Origin: an uncultured Methanobrevibacter sp.
GTDB lineage: Archaea > Methanobacteriota > Methanobacteria > Methanobacteriales > Methanobacteriaceae
Direction of reading: 5' to 3'
NCBI RefSeq assembly: GCF_900314615.1
Contig: NZ_OMWA01000014.1
Coordinates: 13,198-77,197, forward strand
DNA length: 64,000 nt
The translations under genes and the position numbers were made by a program. Within the stretch, counting starts at the first letter, position 1. Each line of letters opens with the position of its first letter. The notes under the pieces are model-generated. The model was given only the letters and a program-made list of their open reading frames with translations. It did no database searches and was not told where the DNA came from. Shown here piece by piece: positions 21,701 to 30,385 of this stretch.

Positions 21701-23019
21701 TCAGTTGCAAGTTCAATAGCTTTTGCAACAGTTTTAACTGCAGTTTCTTTGCTTAAACCATCATTGTCATTGTTACCGTTTTTATCTGAAACATAAATGA
21801 TTTTAGCAGCAGGAGCAGGTTCCTCACTGGAAAGGCCAGGAATTTCTTTTTCTAATGCATTTCCATTACTTAATTTGTATTCACCGTTATCTTCAACTAC
21901 CCAAACAGTTGCAGTTACATTTTCAGGCAATTCATTAGATCCCCAGTAGTTGTTTTCCAAATCTAAAGTACCCACAGTATTTGCAATAGCGCTAGCATCA
22001 TTGTCCTGAATATTACAGTAATTGACTGTAGTTTTTGAATTTGCTCCAACATTAACAAATACAGAATCTACACAAGTATTATTAACAATTTCTGTTTCTT
22101 CAATGGTTAATTCAGCATTATTTGCGTTAGTTATTATACCACATGATTGAGTATTATATTTTGTGAAACTATTATTTGCAAAAGTACTTTTTGAAATGTT
22201 TAATTTTCCACAATTGTAGATAACACCTCTAGATTGTCCAGTAGCATTAACAATTGTCATATTTACCATGGTGACTTTTGCACTTTCTTTAATATAAATA
22301 GCACCATAAGAGTATGAAGAGGATAGAGTGTATCTAGGACTGTCAATTAAAACATCTTTAAGTTCAACATCTGCTGAACCACTTATATAAATTGCACTGC
22401 ATCCTGCACTTGTTGCTTCTTTAGAATTTATAATTTTACAGTTTGAAACAGTTGCAGTTCCTGCAGCTCCTAACTGAATAGAACCCCATTTGCTTACACA
22501 GTTATCTAATGTACAATCAGTTATAGTAATATTATGTGAACTATAAGTAAATTTCATTGCAGCATTAGAACCAGTACCCGCATTTAAAATAGTTAAATTT
22601 TTAAAAGAGAGAGCCATAGAAGGTTCTACTGCACTGAATAAAGATTTTGCAGCACCAGTAATTTTTACACCATCCTGACTTTCACCAACAAGACTTAATG
22701 ATTTAGTGAAAGTTATAGTGTTACTTTCAGAGTAGTTTCCATTTTTTATAAAAATAGTTTCTCCACCAGTAACCTTATCTGAGTTAACAGCGGAAGAAAT
22801 TGTTTTATAAGGACTACTCTCCGTTCCTTGTTCGTCGTCACTTGTCGAAGAACTATCAACATAGATAGTATCTCCACTTGCACTAATAACATCACCAGCA
22901 TCAGAGCTAGCTAAATTGTTATCAAGTGCATTATCTTCTGCACTGACCGTACTGATGCAAAATAGCATCATTACGACCAAAAGTGCACAAATAAAAATAT
23001 TTTTATTAATTTTCTTCAT
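12730..23019 (-). CDS. giant adhesin-like surface protein, 3429 aa before frameshift
   Basis: The largest gene in the window. The signal peptide (about 1-28) ends STVSA. The N-terminal third has two beta-helix regions, the second starting near IIYVSDKNGNNDNDGLS and closing at DNWWGSSESP. Then comes an A-B-A'-B' series: large beta-helix modules, each opening with an FxDYFDxxG-type motif and separated by Ig-like domains. Five or six Ig-like repeats (VYDGDD, TYNGDD and YLGDDYF variants) form the end. The start is ATG at 23019 with a weak GAGTGAT upstream. The frame stops early at 12730; the Lys-rich terminal part is present in another frame just downstream (see 12252-12736). As it stands the product would lack the presumed wall-binding end. 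Confidence 0.85.
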   Translation of the reverse strand: MKKINKNIFICALLVVMMLFCISTVSAEDNALDNNLASSDAGDVISASGDTIYVDSSSTSDDEQGTESSPYKTISSAVNSDKVTGGETIFIKNGNYSESNTITFTKSLSLVGESQDGVKITGAAKSLFSAVEPSMALSFKNLTILNAGTGSNAAMKFTYSSHNITITDCTLDNCVSKWGSIQLGAAGTATVSNCKIINSKEATSAGCSAIYISGSADVELKDVLIDSPRYTLSSSYSYGAIYIKESAKVTMVNMTIVNATGQSRGVIYNCGKLNISKSTFANNSFTKYNTQSCGIITNANNAELTIEETEIVNNTCVDSVFVNVGANSKTTVNYCNIQDNDASAIANTVGTLDLENNYWGSNELPENVTATVWVVEDNGEYKLSNGNALEKEIPGLSSEEPAPAAKIIYVSDKNGNNDNDGLSKETAVKTVAKAIELATEGQIVVLEGTYKTGNLGSIYDNLTITGEGNVIFDADNNGRILYVGTDANVLLENIVLTNGYISSDESGALLGNSGNLTIKNCTLANSTSSKNGGAIYNAAYLTVIDSIFENNKASQNGGAIFTQNAGIGISPELHVEGTTFTENSAGGNTNFAGGAIFAQQAGKFEIINSDFISNSANSYGGGAIEIVNTNVATITGSTFTKNSAKGEDSDSNYGGGAISFIGAYSDKKETLTITDSLFEDNTVDGLGGGAIYVRTSTVNVANSVLVNNNDDYDYAIYSRVTSMVTPTVNANDNWWGSSESPKELVSNKVTLNRWAVLTVSNDTAFAEGENVTITADINSYTTGSSTGKLTNPISVPRDVTIETSAGEIKGVMENGEFSTVYNVPANLKVVDVIVDYQKENLFLVSTSTVVQLDNVSAKKGERPLYTINVTSSDGTIINQGNVELFINEESIAVLAVENGTAKGKFVVSLGNGNYDIVAKYTDEEGLFEENFGTATLKVSGNNNYIYNSNFHDFFDEDGYMYTDIPFTSLTFRDAFNAETLGIDKITITAPMSFSRYSSSHAVFNNITFDILSDDVTFTRFTINLDGDHGAAVNVRGDGVTLSYLTVKYETEKDTEANAVNVYEADNVKVTNPTINFVSNSVGTEGYTQHAIQIRDSTNVAVSGGTINSKLPACDVDFASSGIDQDLILAIGAQDSENVTISNVKVTTDVTAANGDYPTVDSIMAVGVTNLLISGNTITQNDFSTQGAGYSNAVDLYSCNDAQIVNNKITVNSTAGEDGAGTAYPIQLTGPYEGLLIDGNTLNAVSNGPTLGIYSQNYMGETDITVTNNFINVTGLATSTNVYALVSGMELQDTNAKIYNNTVHSQSTGAYDENNNLYGISYAQWTSGDHTFDIRDNAVFTDGAYAVYFLHAVDSNVIGNDLHAQELWGDDAAIIKDGSNNVIRNNVPPYAAEIIISAPNAFKGFEYVITVAVTNATEGNVTLKVNDKEFKDLPIVNGTVSQVVDFADLVDGINNVTAIYAGSETVNTGENNATFIVVDGVITNSTFYNYFDEKGYLLPTPEGATLDFQGPFYGAQYSVYIDTPVNVISSKAANGTGVLGNYNEDLIGTAVFDSNTTNKQWVKFNVIAGGDHTNITGISIINGDLFIQGASYVTVDNIYMKANMTGVGSGTGFLSIHSNAYYTTVKNSRFENGGTGSSVLVLGKGGKYATFDNNEFEITGSSGNVLSSNVFVGAGELPQFVNYTNNKIVSHVAASGFMYGITVCGEGNIIENNSLINFKGNGIINQYGATSTKNIYRNNTITGGGSMQIGTYSLVENNDVSEGSLTVTEGCTFVNNTAKSLTISGKNVVATDNTVLTTVTIAAAAKNTTFENNTVKGLLTVNSNENRIVGNVISSETDYAIDLKSTSNNTVTNNKLASADKLGDEAVKYAEGKDNTVVRNGGNAVIDIDVKNAFIVNNNTIAITVLNATGNVTVKVNNKEFVEVPLVNGSLTIELNSTDFIAGVNNVTVTYNGDDFVNVGTENATFIGLDNVVTEDVFFDYFDDSGFLKSDVPFGDLIFKGEFSKVSDYVVLDRPVNITGEDAVLKDMGIVIGSSDVSIDGLTLTSTSNLGSLITVTESDVSISNMNISYIVQDGDSVAIDINGVDNVNVTDSVVYVETHITEDTSSASAINVDESSNILIDGNEFNTSFPALYASNYDWDYFMMGLNTVNPIRLRATENITFTNNKVNSTLNDVSASYPTAQSVYIIGCENVLVDSNDFYFIDEFTPQGVVAYLYVIDFGFDKNTTVSNNNFDVRTVSGLNAAGTAYALQGVESQIDIIGNNITTVSNGPNLGFYVASMMGGPSEVYLANNIINVTGNATTSDQWALVSGIEITNGDAKIYNNTIYANNVAGYVEDAPVHGVSYGQYMYGSRSLDVQNNTMYVQGKYTVSVISGTKANVTGNTLYAEELFGDDSVAPGVDGIVENNTPPFADIDIFIDGQTAWIGTNSTITVTVPTGTGNVTIVIGNKTFKEVKLENETVTVNVTAEDLVLGANGINVTYNGDKYNLPTMSTGNLQVIDGVITNETFKYYFDADNNNYLFDYVPENVTLDFQGSFIGNEFTLSINKPENIVSTTGDAVFDSNRTSAPWTTFNVIAGADHTNITGISIINGNLFIRGASYVTVDDIYMKADKRGVGSGTGFLSIHSNAYYTTIKNSHFENGGTGSSCVVLGKGGKYATFDNNEFEITGSSGNVLSSNIFVGTGNNPEFVNYTNNKIVSHMAASGFMYGITVCGQGNIIENNSLINFKGNGIVNQFGATSTKNVYRNNTITGGGSMAIGTYSLVENNNVTEGSLTVTEGCTFINNTAKALTISGKNVVAEDNTILTTVTISAAAKNTTFTGNDVFGLVTVNSGDNTIKDNFIVSSSEFTIDLKSTQNNTVTDNVLYAADLVGDASVKYANENNTVKDNFPVDPVLNVEVDDIVVGEDAVINIKFAEPVVGTVEVILNGKKYTVDVNNGTAQLNVSDLPAAKYTVGVYFDGDLLYTPTDALKEFNVEKLSTEVNVEVSEAVSGENVTVTIKAENATGNVTVTSDLGQATTIALDENGTATFTLEDVMAGDHYVSVVYDGDDVNDAVTVTVPFTVEKKDAPVVVKADEKATVGVPTTISVELPEAASGMVVFTIGDANVAVSLNMGDSVNFTFDKAGTYNISAMYLGDDYFSVNASETVTIEVADKEVPEVEINVPEDIKAGESANITISIPNATGNVSVISDLAQSTTIALDENGTAVIPIENATAGDHYVVVTYNGDDENDAVTTVVPFTVEKQTTDANITLPTDFKVGEDTNVTVSIPGATGNVSVIVDGVETVVPLDENGTAVIPIENLTAGEHSVVVVYDGDDTHAGFHKAATFAAPVVSSEFVNVTVDGSGFIDAVLVDSMGNPIANATVVCKINGVEANITTDENGWFLLNNTNNAIVEFSYAGTDSIEPANVTINLQNIAPSKTATVINSSDFTK
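14360..17095 (-). repeat. module pair A'-B' (second copy of an internal ~3.0-kb duplication)
   Basis: C-terminal copy of a two-module unit in the giant adhesin. The best-conserved part, about 14735-15300, matches 17755-18300 with only scattered differences. Both copies hold the same segments, for example YNTTTVKN-like turns, SSGNVLSSN, GFMYGITVCG and NTITGGGSM. Boundaries are approximate. Confidence 0.75.
17380..20175 (-). repeat. module pair A-B (first copy of an internal ~3.0-kb duplication)
   Basis: N-terminal copy of the same two-module unit. Module A begins with FHDFFDEDGYM and module B with FYNYFDEKGYL; the counterparts in the other copy begin FFDYFDDSGFL and FKYYFDADNNN. The offset between copies is about 3.02-3.08 kb. 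The B modules are closer to each other than the A modules. Confidence 0.75.
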
Positions 23020-23419
23020 TCAATCACTCGATTCAATGTTTTTTTAAATAATAAAGTTAACATAAGAAAAAATAAATTTAACTTTACATTCATAATATAT
23101 GTGAAATCTAATATATAAATTAATATTAAATTAAAAAAAAATAAAATATAATCTATAAAATTTTTTCTAATAAAATATAAAACAGAATTGAAAAAATAAT
23201 TCAAAAGGAAAATAACACATCAATTTTAAATAGCATTTACTTCAAAATACAATTAATCATTTGACATGATTGTTTTACAAACATCACAATAATTATATCT
23301 CCAAGTAAAATCAAAGAAAATTCAATGATTTTTAACATTCCGTTTTAATTTAGGATATATCTGAAAACGAAAAATAATAAAAAAATATACAAAATAAAAG
23401 AAAAAGTGAAATCATCCAC
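23020..23419 (-). promoter_or_regulatory. gap before the giant adhesin gene, with probable promoter
   Basis: 400 bases of very AT-rich DNA between two adhesin genes. On the minus strand TTTATATATTAG (about 23108-23120) is a good TATA box and would give a leader of about 65 nt. A 17-base inverted repeat, AATCAT-N5-ATGATT, lies at 23255-23271 and could be a regulator site. A 62-codon hydrophobic frame across 23016-23204 is not accepted as a gene. Confidence 0.35.
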
Positions 23420-23421
23420 TT
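23404..23421 (-). terminator. hairpin-plus-U terminator of the 2284-aa adhesin gene
   Basis: AAGTG/CACTT arms around an 8-nt loop, followed on the minus strand by TTTCTTTTATTTTG. It overlaps the TAA stop at 23420-23422. Confidence 0.45.
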
Positions 23422-26400
23422 ATTTGAATTTTATAGTTTTTTTGACAGTGTTTTTAAGATAAGTGACCTGATAAGTGTATTTTTTACCGGTTTTAAGTTT
23501 TTTATAAACACTGTTTTTAATTGTGAATGTTGCTACACCTTTCTTATTGGTTTTGACTTTGAATGTCTTTTTGTTGAACTTCAGAGTAACTTTCTTGTTT
23601 TTCAGATATTTACCGTTGACCTTTTTAAGAGTTACAGACAATTTAACAGTTTTGGCAGATCTTTTAGCATTGATGTTTTTAGCAGCAATAATAGTTTTAA
23701 CTACAACTTTATTTTTTGCTTTCAAATCTCCGTAAACTACATTGACAGTGTATGTTTTAGGAGGTAAAGATATCTTAACTGAAGCATAACCGTCAGCGTT
23801 TGTTATACGTGTGTATGTTTTTCCATTTATAACAATTTTAACAGTTTGATTTGCAAAACCTGCAGAATTTTTGGTTAATCTGACTTTATAATATTTTCCG
23901 CTTGTATAAAGCATGGATAAATCATATCCTTTTAGTTCAAATACAGGAACGGAAATATTGGAAGTTTTAATAATAGGAGAGTATTTGGAATCTCCTGAAT
24001 ATGTAACTGTTATGTTATGACTTCCACCACTTAATTTAGGAACATTAACACTGGCTTTACCGTTGACAACATCAGAAGTGTACTTTACTCCATCAACGGT
24101 TACCGTAAATGTACCTGTTGCATCAGCAGGAAGAGAAATGCTATACTCTTCACCAGAATCCGGAATGACAATGGTTTCATCACTGACAGGAATATCAACC
24201 TTCAATACTTTAAATCTAGTTGAATTAGCAGATTCGTTATAATAGTTATTTCCCCAATATTTAGCAGACACTTCATATTCACCTATAGCTAAACCAGAAA
24301 CAACAACATTAACATTATTATTTTCAGCAATTACTTCATAATCCTTATTATCAACAGTTACTGTTACTTTTCCAGTCACATTTTCTGAAAATACTATATT
24401 AATAACTGCATCTTCTCCAACAGTTACATCAGATACTGAAATTTCCAGAGCGACTGATGATTTTTCTGGAGGTTTCTCATCCGTAACATTAACAACTGTA
24501 CTTTTAGTTATTGAATCATATTTTGAATCACCAGAATAGGAAACAGTAATGTTATGACTTCCATTGGATAATTCAGGAACATTAACAGTAGCTTTACCAT
24601 TACTCAAAGTTTCAGTATATTGTACCCCATCAATACTTACTGTTAATGTACCTGTTGCATCAGCAGGAAGAGAAATGCTATAACTTGAAGATTCACCAGA
24701 TTTTGAAATGTTAATCTCAATTGTTTCTTCATCCGGAGGAATTTCCACCTTTAAAACCCTGAATGAAGTGGTATTTTCACAATCATCATAATTGTCTCCA
24801 GCGAATTTAACCGCAATTGTGTAATTTCCGGCATTTAAATCACTTAAAATGATATTGGAAACGCCTTTTTCAACATTTGATGTGTAATTTTTGCCGTTCA
24901 GCTCAAATGAAACAGTACCCTCAACAAATTCAGGCATTTCAACTTTAACAGTTACATTTTCTCCTACGGAAATATCATTAGAGCTGACAGTCATGTTTGT
25001 TTTAGCTTTTTTAACTGTGAAATTGGAAAGCAATGTCTTTTGAGTGAATCTGGCATCACCTGCAAAAGTTACTTCAACTGTATGAATTCCGGCATTTAAA
25101 TTTGAAATGTTTTTAACGATTGATTCGTGAGCACTGATTGTTTCATTAAAGATTTTATCATCAATTTTAAGAGTTATTTCACCTGTGCATTGAGAATCAA
25201 TTCCAACAATGACGGTTACATCATCACCGAAAACAGCATCACTAACGTTAATACTTATGTTAGGATTTTTCAATGCCCCATCAGTTAATGCAACTACTGA
25301 ATTTTTAGTTTGAAGATATATTAAGCCATTTTCACCGATTACATGGCTTCCAATAATCTTTGATTCAACATCTGATTTCCACAGAAGGTTTCCTTCATTA
25401 TCGAAAGCATAAAATACATTATCAAATCCAACATATACCTTACCGTCATTTCCAACTAAAATACCTGAAGTAAATGTTAAATTGGATATTAATGATTCAG
25501 TACCGTCAATTAAATCATATTTATATAAGTTTCCTTTTGAATTTAAGAGATATAATCCGGATTCATCATCCAAAACCAGATATTGACCTGCACCGCCAGT
25601 GATTTTGGTTTTCCAGACAGCACTTCCCTGAGGAGTGATTTGACAAATGTTATCATCTAAAACAGCATAAATCATATTGCCCGGCCCAACAACCGGCCTG
25701 ATTGATTCAGTATTGCCTTTAACACTTGACAATACCTGATTGTTAGAAAGATTTATAATCTTGAGACTGTCATCACATCCTACAATTGCAGTGGAATCAT
25801 CAATGATGACCGGTGCTGAAAGGGAACGGGATTTACCTAAACTGATTAATATTGGATTTCCACCTTTTTCCCATAGTTTATATGGAATGATTACCAGCTT
25901 ATAGTCTTCAGAACCGTATTGGTATTCACTGGATATATAGACATTTGCATTTGAATCAACAACAGGAGCAAATAAGCTTGATCCAAGGTAAATATTAGAG
26001 TTTCCAAACTTCTCACCAGTTGTCTGATTTATGAAGTTTACAGTATTGCCTGCTTGAGGAACAATAACTACACCACGACTGATAGCCATTGCAGACAGAT
26101 TTCCATCCCCATTTAAAGACCTGTTCCATAACTCTTTACCGTTATTGTCAATTGCATATATTGCTTTAGATGTTATCAGATAGATATTTCCGGCTGCATC
26201 GATTGCAAGGTTTCCGACAGCTTCCCCCTTTACAGCGTATTCCCATAGAATTTCTCCATTTGAATCAGATATATATGGGGATTTTCCAGTGTTTTTACTG
26301 TCATAGCCTTCATTAGGCCATTGAGGAGTTTGATAGTCAGATACTTCAAATGAAGTGTGATTTTCAGCATCTTCATAATTTTCACTCATTAAAGCTGCTG

Positions 26401-29400
26401 TGACTTCATAATTTCCAACAGCTAAATCTGAAATTGTCAGTGAAACTTTACCGGTACGTGGGATTGATTTTACTGTATTTTTATTATTGCATACAATTGT
26501 AATGTTTCCGGTAACTCCATTTTTAACAGTCACTTCAATAATTACATCCTGTCCAACCTTAATATCACCCACACTGATTGTTAATGGACTATTGGCTTTG
26601 ACTACATTAAATGATGCAGTTGCATTATTCGGATTGAATACATTATCACCACTGTAACTGACCGTGAACTGCTTATATCCTGCATTTAAATTTGAAATAT
26701 TAATTGTTGATTTACCGTTTTCAACATCTGAAGTGAAATCTCTGCCATCTACAGTAACATTAACATTTCCGCCTGCAGCATCATTTAATGTAACTTCAAC
26801 TATTGCATTTTCACCGTAAACAATGTCAGCTGCACTGACAGAAATGGTCGTATCAAGCTTATCTACACTGAATTTAGCGTTATCCTGACTTTCAATGAAT
26901 TTATAGTTTCCGTTGTATTGAGCCTTGATATTATAATCTCCACGAGTGATAGCGTTAATTGTATAAGTAGCTTTTGAATCAACAAGGCCCAGAGTTTCGG
27001 ACTTATTATTTATTATCAAAGTTATATTTCCTGTAACACCAGGAGATACTGTAACTGTTATCAATACATCCTGTCCAACATCAATATCACCTATTGAAAT
27101 ATTTGTGGTTGAATTATACTTGTTGACATTGAATTTAATGTCTTTTACAACAGAAGAGTAATAATCATCCCCTGAATATGTAACTGTTCCAGCATATTCC
27201 CCTGAACTTAAACCGGATAATGTGAATGAGGTTTTTGCACCATTTACTGTTTGTGTTTGAGTGACATTTGCCAGATTAACTGTTATTTCGCCGGTTGCAT
27301 TTCCCGGCAGAGTTATTGTTATAATTTCATCATCATCAACAAAGATATCTTTATATTCCACATCCATTTGAGGTTTTACTTTAGATTCTGTGAAGTTAAT
27401 TACATCACAAGCACCATTATAATCAGCTTTCAGACTGCCTTCAGGATCAGTTAATGTAAATGTTGCCTTTCCGAATCCGTTAACAAGAGCAACTTCATTT
27501 TTATCGCAAATTCCCCCGGAAGTTAAAATAGCAAGTCTTACCAAAGGAAGATTGCCGCTATCCCAGTATGTTGCATTTCCATACTTGTTATATGCATTAT
27601 TCAAATTAAATTCAACAGCAGCTTTTTCACCTATAAACATTGAGGTAGAATTTGCTGTTATGTTAAGGAATATCCAGTTTTCACAGTTGGATGATGAACT
27701 GATTGCAGGAGAAATATTATAATCATCCTGATTGTTACCGAACCAGTTTCCTGTACAGTAAATCTTCTTTAAGCCTGCTGAAGATTTTGAGTTGATCAAT
27801 AATTTATTATTATTGTTATAGGTATTTCCTATAAATATAGAGTCTGAAACATGGATTTCAGTTGAAGTTAGAATTACTGCAGAGGATTTTCCTGTATCAG
27901 TATTATTAATAAATAATGTTGAGCTTAAATCAAGAAGCCCTCCGGAAATCAGTATTGCTGATGCTCCGTCATTACCTATGTTTTTAACAAATTCACAGTC
28001 TGTAATTGTTAAAATGTTCTGATTGCTGTTTCCTGATGCAAAGTTAATGCATCCGTCTTTTACATCATTGTTTGAAAATTCTGAATCAGTAATACGGGCT
28101 TTCAGTCCGCTTGTTGATTTGATTAATGCAGGAATTTTTGTTGTTTTTGCGCTATTGCTTTTAAATTGTGAAGATGAAATTTGGTAAGTGTTGGCCTGAA
28201 TTAAAACACCGGAATTACTTTCGAATTCACAGCCTGTCATCTGAAGAGAACCTTCAGTTTCGATTAATGTTACATAGGTATTGGAATCAAAAGTACAATC
28301 ATTAATATTTAAGATACCGTTACTCTGCTTTATAATTCTGTCAGCAGATGCAGATGACTGTTTAGAAGCTTTGAATATGATATTTTTAAATTCAACTTCA
28401 ACATCACCAATATCGAAAATGTTACCTTTTGATGTGATTACTACACCGTCATTTCCGGAAACTGACAAATCATAATTTATTACCAGATTAGTATCGCTGA
28501 ATGTTCCGTCCATAATAAATATATTTCCAGTTGAGTTTGCAAGTTCAATTGCCTTTGATAATGTTGCCACAGGAGTCGCATCAGTCATACCATCATTACC
28601 ATCATTTCCGGATTTTTGTGACACATAAATATATTCCTTAGGCATACCGACAGAAACTTCATTACTTTTACTGGTTGATATAGATGGGACAACATAAACT
28701 TGGGCTTTTTCGATGTTTTTTAAATTTAATGTAAAATCAAGACCGGTAATTGTTTTGAGATATGAGCCATCCACGTAAACCAGATAGTCAGATTTCTTTA
28801 AAATATCTGAATCATAGTAATTTGCATTTTTTAAGGCTGCATCAATATGTAATGTTACTTCATCTCCAACCCGGTCATCAGCTACCAGTTTAAGTTTTGA
28901 AAATTCAATTGAATTTCCATAATAATAATTATCACTAATGTTGCATAGGGAATCATAATCCAATCTGATTACCAGTACGTCACTTACTCTAGTATGGTTA
29001 ATAAATCTGTTTCCTACAATAGTAACATCAGGAGAACCATAGTTAGCACCCTGAGTTATAGCACATATAGCAGTACCTATAGATGCACTATTCTTAATAA
29101 ATGTAGTGTTCAATACAGTAAGACCACCCTCATCCATTAATGATATAGCACCTCCACGACCTAGTCCATTAGACTCATTAGTAAGTGCCCAACATAAATT
29201 CTCATTACTCTCAAATAATGAATCTTCTATATGAATATATGGTGAGTGTAAATACTTACAAGCACCTATTGCACCACCTCCATTATTAGTAGTACAATTA
29301 TTACCTTTAAATATTGTATTATATATCTGTAAGTAACTGTAGGTATATAGTGCACCGCCATTCCAACCTGCTATATTATCAGTAAAGTTGGAATCATATA

Positions 29401-30274
29401 TTGTTGTATTAGCTCCCCCATGAGTATGTATTGCACCTGCCCACCAGAATGCAGTATTTCTATAGAATGTTGAATTTCTAACAACAAGTACACCGCAGTT
29501 ATTGATACAACCTGGTTCGGTTCTGGCATAGTTACCTTCAAAGTAAGAGTTACTTACAGTAGCTCTTGCATGAGTACATATACCAGTCGGGTCATCCTTA
29601 GGATCATATAAACTTAAGCAACCAAAATCTGAAGTCATGTTTGTAAATGTGGAATTGGTTAATGTCAAATCCCCTCTGACAACATGAATAAAAGAGGAGT
29701 GGCCACCAGTTACTGTACAATTATTAAATATACAGTTTTCAATCAGATTATTTGTATTTCCGGCAATCTGTAAAAATATTGCATTTGGCTGGAATTCACA
29801 GTTAATCCATTTAAATGTGATTCCTTTCAATGTTATTCCAATGCCTGAATTCTCAGGAACAATAATTGGCAAATAGCTAATGCTTCTTGCATTTCTGGAA
29901 GAATCACCGAAATAAGCGCCAGAACTTCCCAGAATAGTTACATTATTATTTACCTGAATCTGATAGCTTTCCTCTTTTGGATTTGTGGGATAATAATTGG
30001 TATTTTCTTTTAGTTTCAGCACATAATTCTTATCATTTAAAGAACAGTAATACTGCAGATCATCCCAATCATCGACAGTAATTTCATTGGATGTCTCTTC
30101 AAGCACATCAATGTTTTGACTTTCAAGAATTGGAGTATCATTTATACCAATCTCCAATTCACCAGCATTCTGATTTAAAGTAGTATTTTCCAATTCATTA
30201 GCACATGCGCTACCAATGCTTACAATTAATAGCATTATCATTGCTAAATAGAAAAAATTTTTATATGACCTCAT
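23420..30274 (-). CDS. adhesin-like surface protein with embedded PQQ-type beta-propeller, 2284 aa
   Basis: Secreted surface protein. The signal peptide (about 1-25) ends IGSACA. Two beta-helix regions cover about 100-480 and 540-870; the second opens with YVSQKSGNDGNDG, and a GNWFGNNQDDYN cap follows. Four Ig-like repeats lead into about 1318-1665, which is different. It starts WPNEGYDSKNTGKSPY and repeats blades such as GNIYLITSKAIYAIDNNGK, NVYISSEY and GKVYVGFDNVFYAFDNEGN, the pattern of PQQ/quinoprotein-like propellers. Six more Ig-like repeats and the Lys-rich double module (ending KKTIKFK) finish the protein. The start is ATG at 30274 with a weak AGGT upstream. The propeller may bind protein or glycan; no quinoprotein enzyme activity is implied. 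Confidence 0.85.
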   Translation of the reverse strand: MRSYKNFFYLAMIMLLIVSIGSACANELENTTLNQNAGELEIGINDTPILESQNIDVLEETSNEITVDDWDDLQYYCSLNDKNYVLKLKENTNYYPTNPKEESYQIQVNNNVTILGSSGAYFGDSSRNARSISYLPIIVPENSGIGITLKGITFKWINCEFQPNAIFLQIAGNTNNLIENCIFNNCTVTGGHSSFIHVVRGDLTLTNSTFTNMTSDFGCLSLYDPKDDPTGICTHARATVSNSYFEGNYARTEPGCINNCGVLVVRNSTFYRNTAFWWAGAIHTHGGANTTIYDSNFTDNIAGWNGGALYTYSYLQIYNTIFKGNNCTTNNGGGAIGACKYLHSPYIHIEDSLFESNENLCWALTNESNGLGRGGAISLMDEGGLTVLNTTFIKNSASIGTAICAITQGANYGSPDVTIVGNRFINHTRVSDVLVIRLDYDSLCNISDNYYYGNSIEFSKLKLVADDRVGDEVTLHIDAALKNANYYDSDILKKSDYLVYVDGSYLKTITGLDFTLNLKNIEKAQVYVVPSISTSKSNEVSVGMPKEYIYVSQKSGNDGNDGMTDATPVATLSKAIELANSTGNIFIMDGTFSDTNLVINYDLSVSGNDGVVITSKGNIFDIGDVEVEFKNIIFKASKQSSASADRIIKQSNGILNINDCTFDSNTYVTLIETEGSLQMTGCEFESNSGVLIQANTYQISSSQFKSNSAKTTKIPALIKSTSGLKARITDSEFSNNDVKDGCINFASGNSNQNILTITDCEFVKNIGNDGASAILISGGLLDLSSTLFINNTDTGKSSAVILTSTEIHVSDSIFIGNTYNNNNKLLINSKSSAGLKKIYCTGNWFGNNQDDYNISPAISSSSNCENWIFLNITANSTSMFIGEKAAVEFNLNNAYNKYGNATYWDSGNLPLVRLAILTSGGICDKNEVALVNGFGKATFTLTDPEGSLKADYNGACDVINFTESKVKPQMDVEYKDIFVDDDEIITITLPGNATGEITVNLANVTQTQTVNGAKTSFTLSGLSSGEYAGTVTYSGDDYYSSVVKDIKFNVNKYNSTTNISIGDIDVGQDVLITVTVSPGVTGNITLIINNKSETLGLVDSKATYTINAITRGDYNIKAQYNGNYKFIESQDNAKFSVDKLDTTISVSAADIVYGENAIVEVTLNDAAGGNVNVTVDGRDFTSDVENGKSTINISNLNAGYKQFTVSYSGDNVFNPNNATASFNVVKANSPLTISVGDIKVGQDVIIEVTVKNGVTGNITIVCNNKNTVKSIPRTGKVSLTISDLAVGNYEVTAALMSENYEDAENHTSFEVSDYQTPQWPNEGYDSKNTGKSPYISDSNGEILWEYAVKGEAVGNLAIDAAGNIYLITSKAIYAIDNNGKELWNRSLNGDGNLSAMAISRGVVIVPQAGNTVNFINQTTGEKFGNSNIYLGSSLFAPVVDSNANVYISSEYQYGSEDYKLVIIPYKLWEKGGNPILISLGKSRSLSAPVIIDDSTAIVGCDDSLKIINLSNNQVLSSVKGNTESIRPVVGPGNMIYAVLDDNICQITPQGSAVWKTKITGGAGQYLVLDDESGLYLLNSKGNLYKYDLIDGTESLISNLTFTSGILVGNDGKVYVGFDNVFYAFDNEGNLLWKSDVESKIIGSHVIGENGLIYLQTKNSVVALTDGALKNPNISINVSDAVFGDDVTVIVGIDSQCTGEITLKIDDKIFNETISAHESIVKNISNLNAGIHTVEVTFAGDARFTQKTLLSNFTVKKAKTNMTVSSNDISVGENVTVKVEMPEFVEGTVSFELNGKNYTSNVEKGVSNIILSDLNAGNYTIAVKFAGDNYDDCENTTSFRVLKVEIPPDEETIEINISKSGESSSYSISLPADATGTLTVSIDGVQYTETLSNGKATVNVPELSNGSHNITVSYSGDSKYDSITKSTVVNVTDEKPPEKSSVALEISVSDVTVGEDAVINIVFSENVTGKVTVTVDNKDYEVIAENNNVNVVVSGLAIGEYEVSAKYWGNNYYNESANSTRFKVLKVDIPVSDETIVIPDSGEEYSISLPADATGTFTVTVDGVKYTSDVVNGKASVNVPKLSGGSHNITVTYSGDSKYSPIIKTSNISVPVFELKGYDLSMLYTSGKYYKVRLTKNSAGFANQTVKIVINGKTYTRITNADGYASVKISLPPKTYTVNVVYGDLKAKNKVVVKTIIAAKNINAKRSAKTVKLSVTLKKVNGKYLKNKKVTLKFNKKTFKVKTNKKGVATFTIKNSVYKKLKTGKKYTYQVTYLKNTVKKTIKFK

Positions 30275-30385
30275 AATTAAACCTATTTGATAATAAATTA
30301 AAATATGTTAAGTATTTATGTTAATTTACATATATAAACTTTTCAAGTTTATTTGAAAAAAAAAGAAAAAATTAATGGAAAATCT

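Noticed and set aside
23016..23204. 62-codon hydrophobic frame overlapping the giant adhesin start by 4 bases
   Set aside because: Made of Phe/Ile/Leu/Lys/Asn as expected from random AT-rich DNA, no ribosome binding site, and it covers the probable adhesin promoter.
25260..26330. Quinoprotein dehydrogenase activity
   Set aside because: Only the propeller repeat pattern is present; no catalytic or cofactor-binding residues are recognisable in this surface-protein context.
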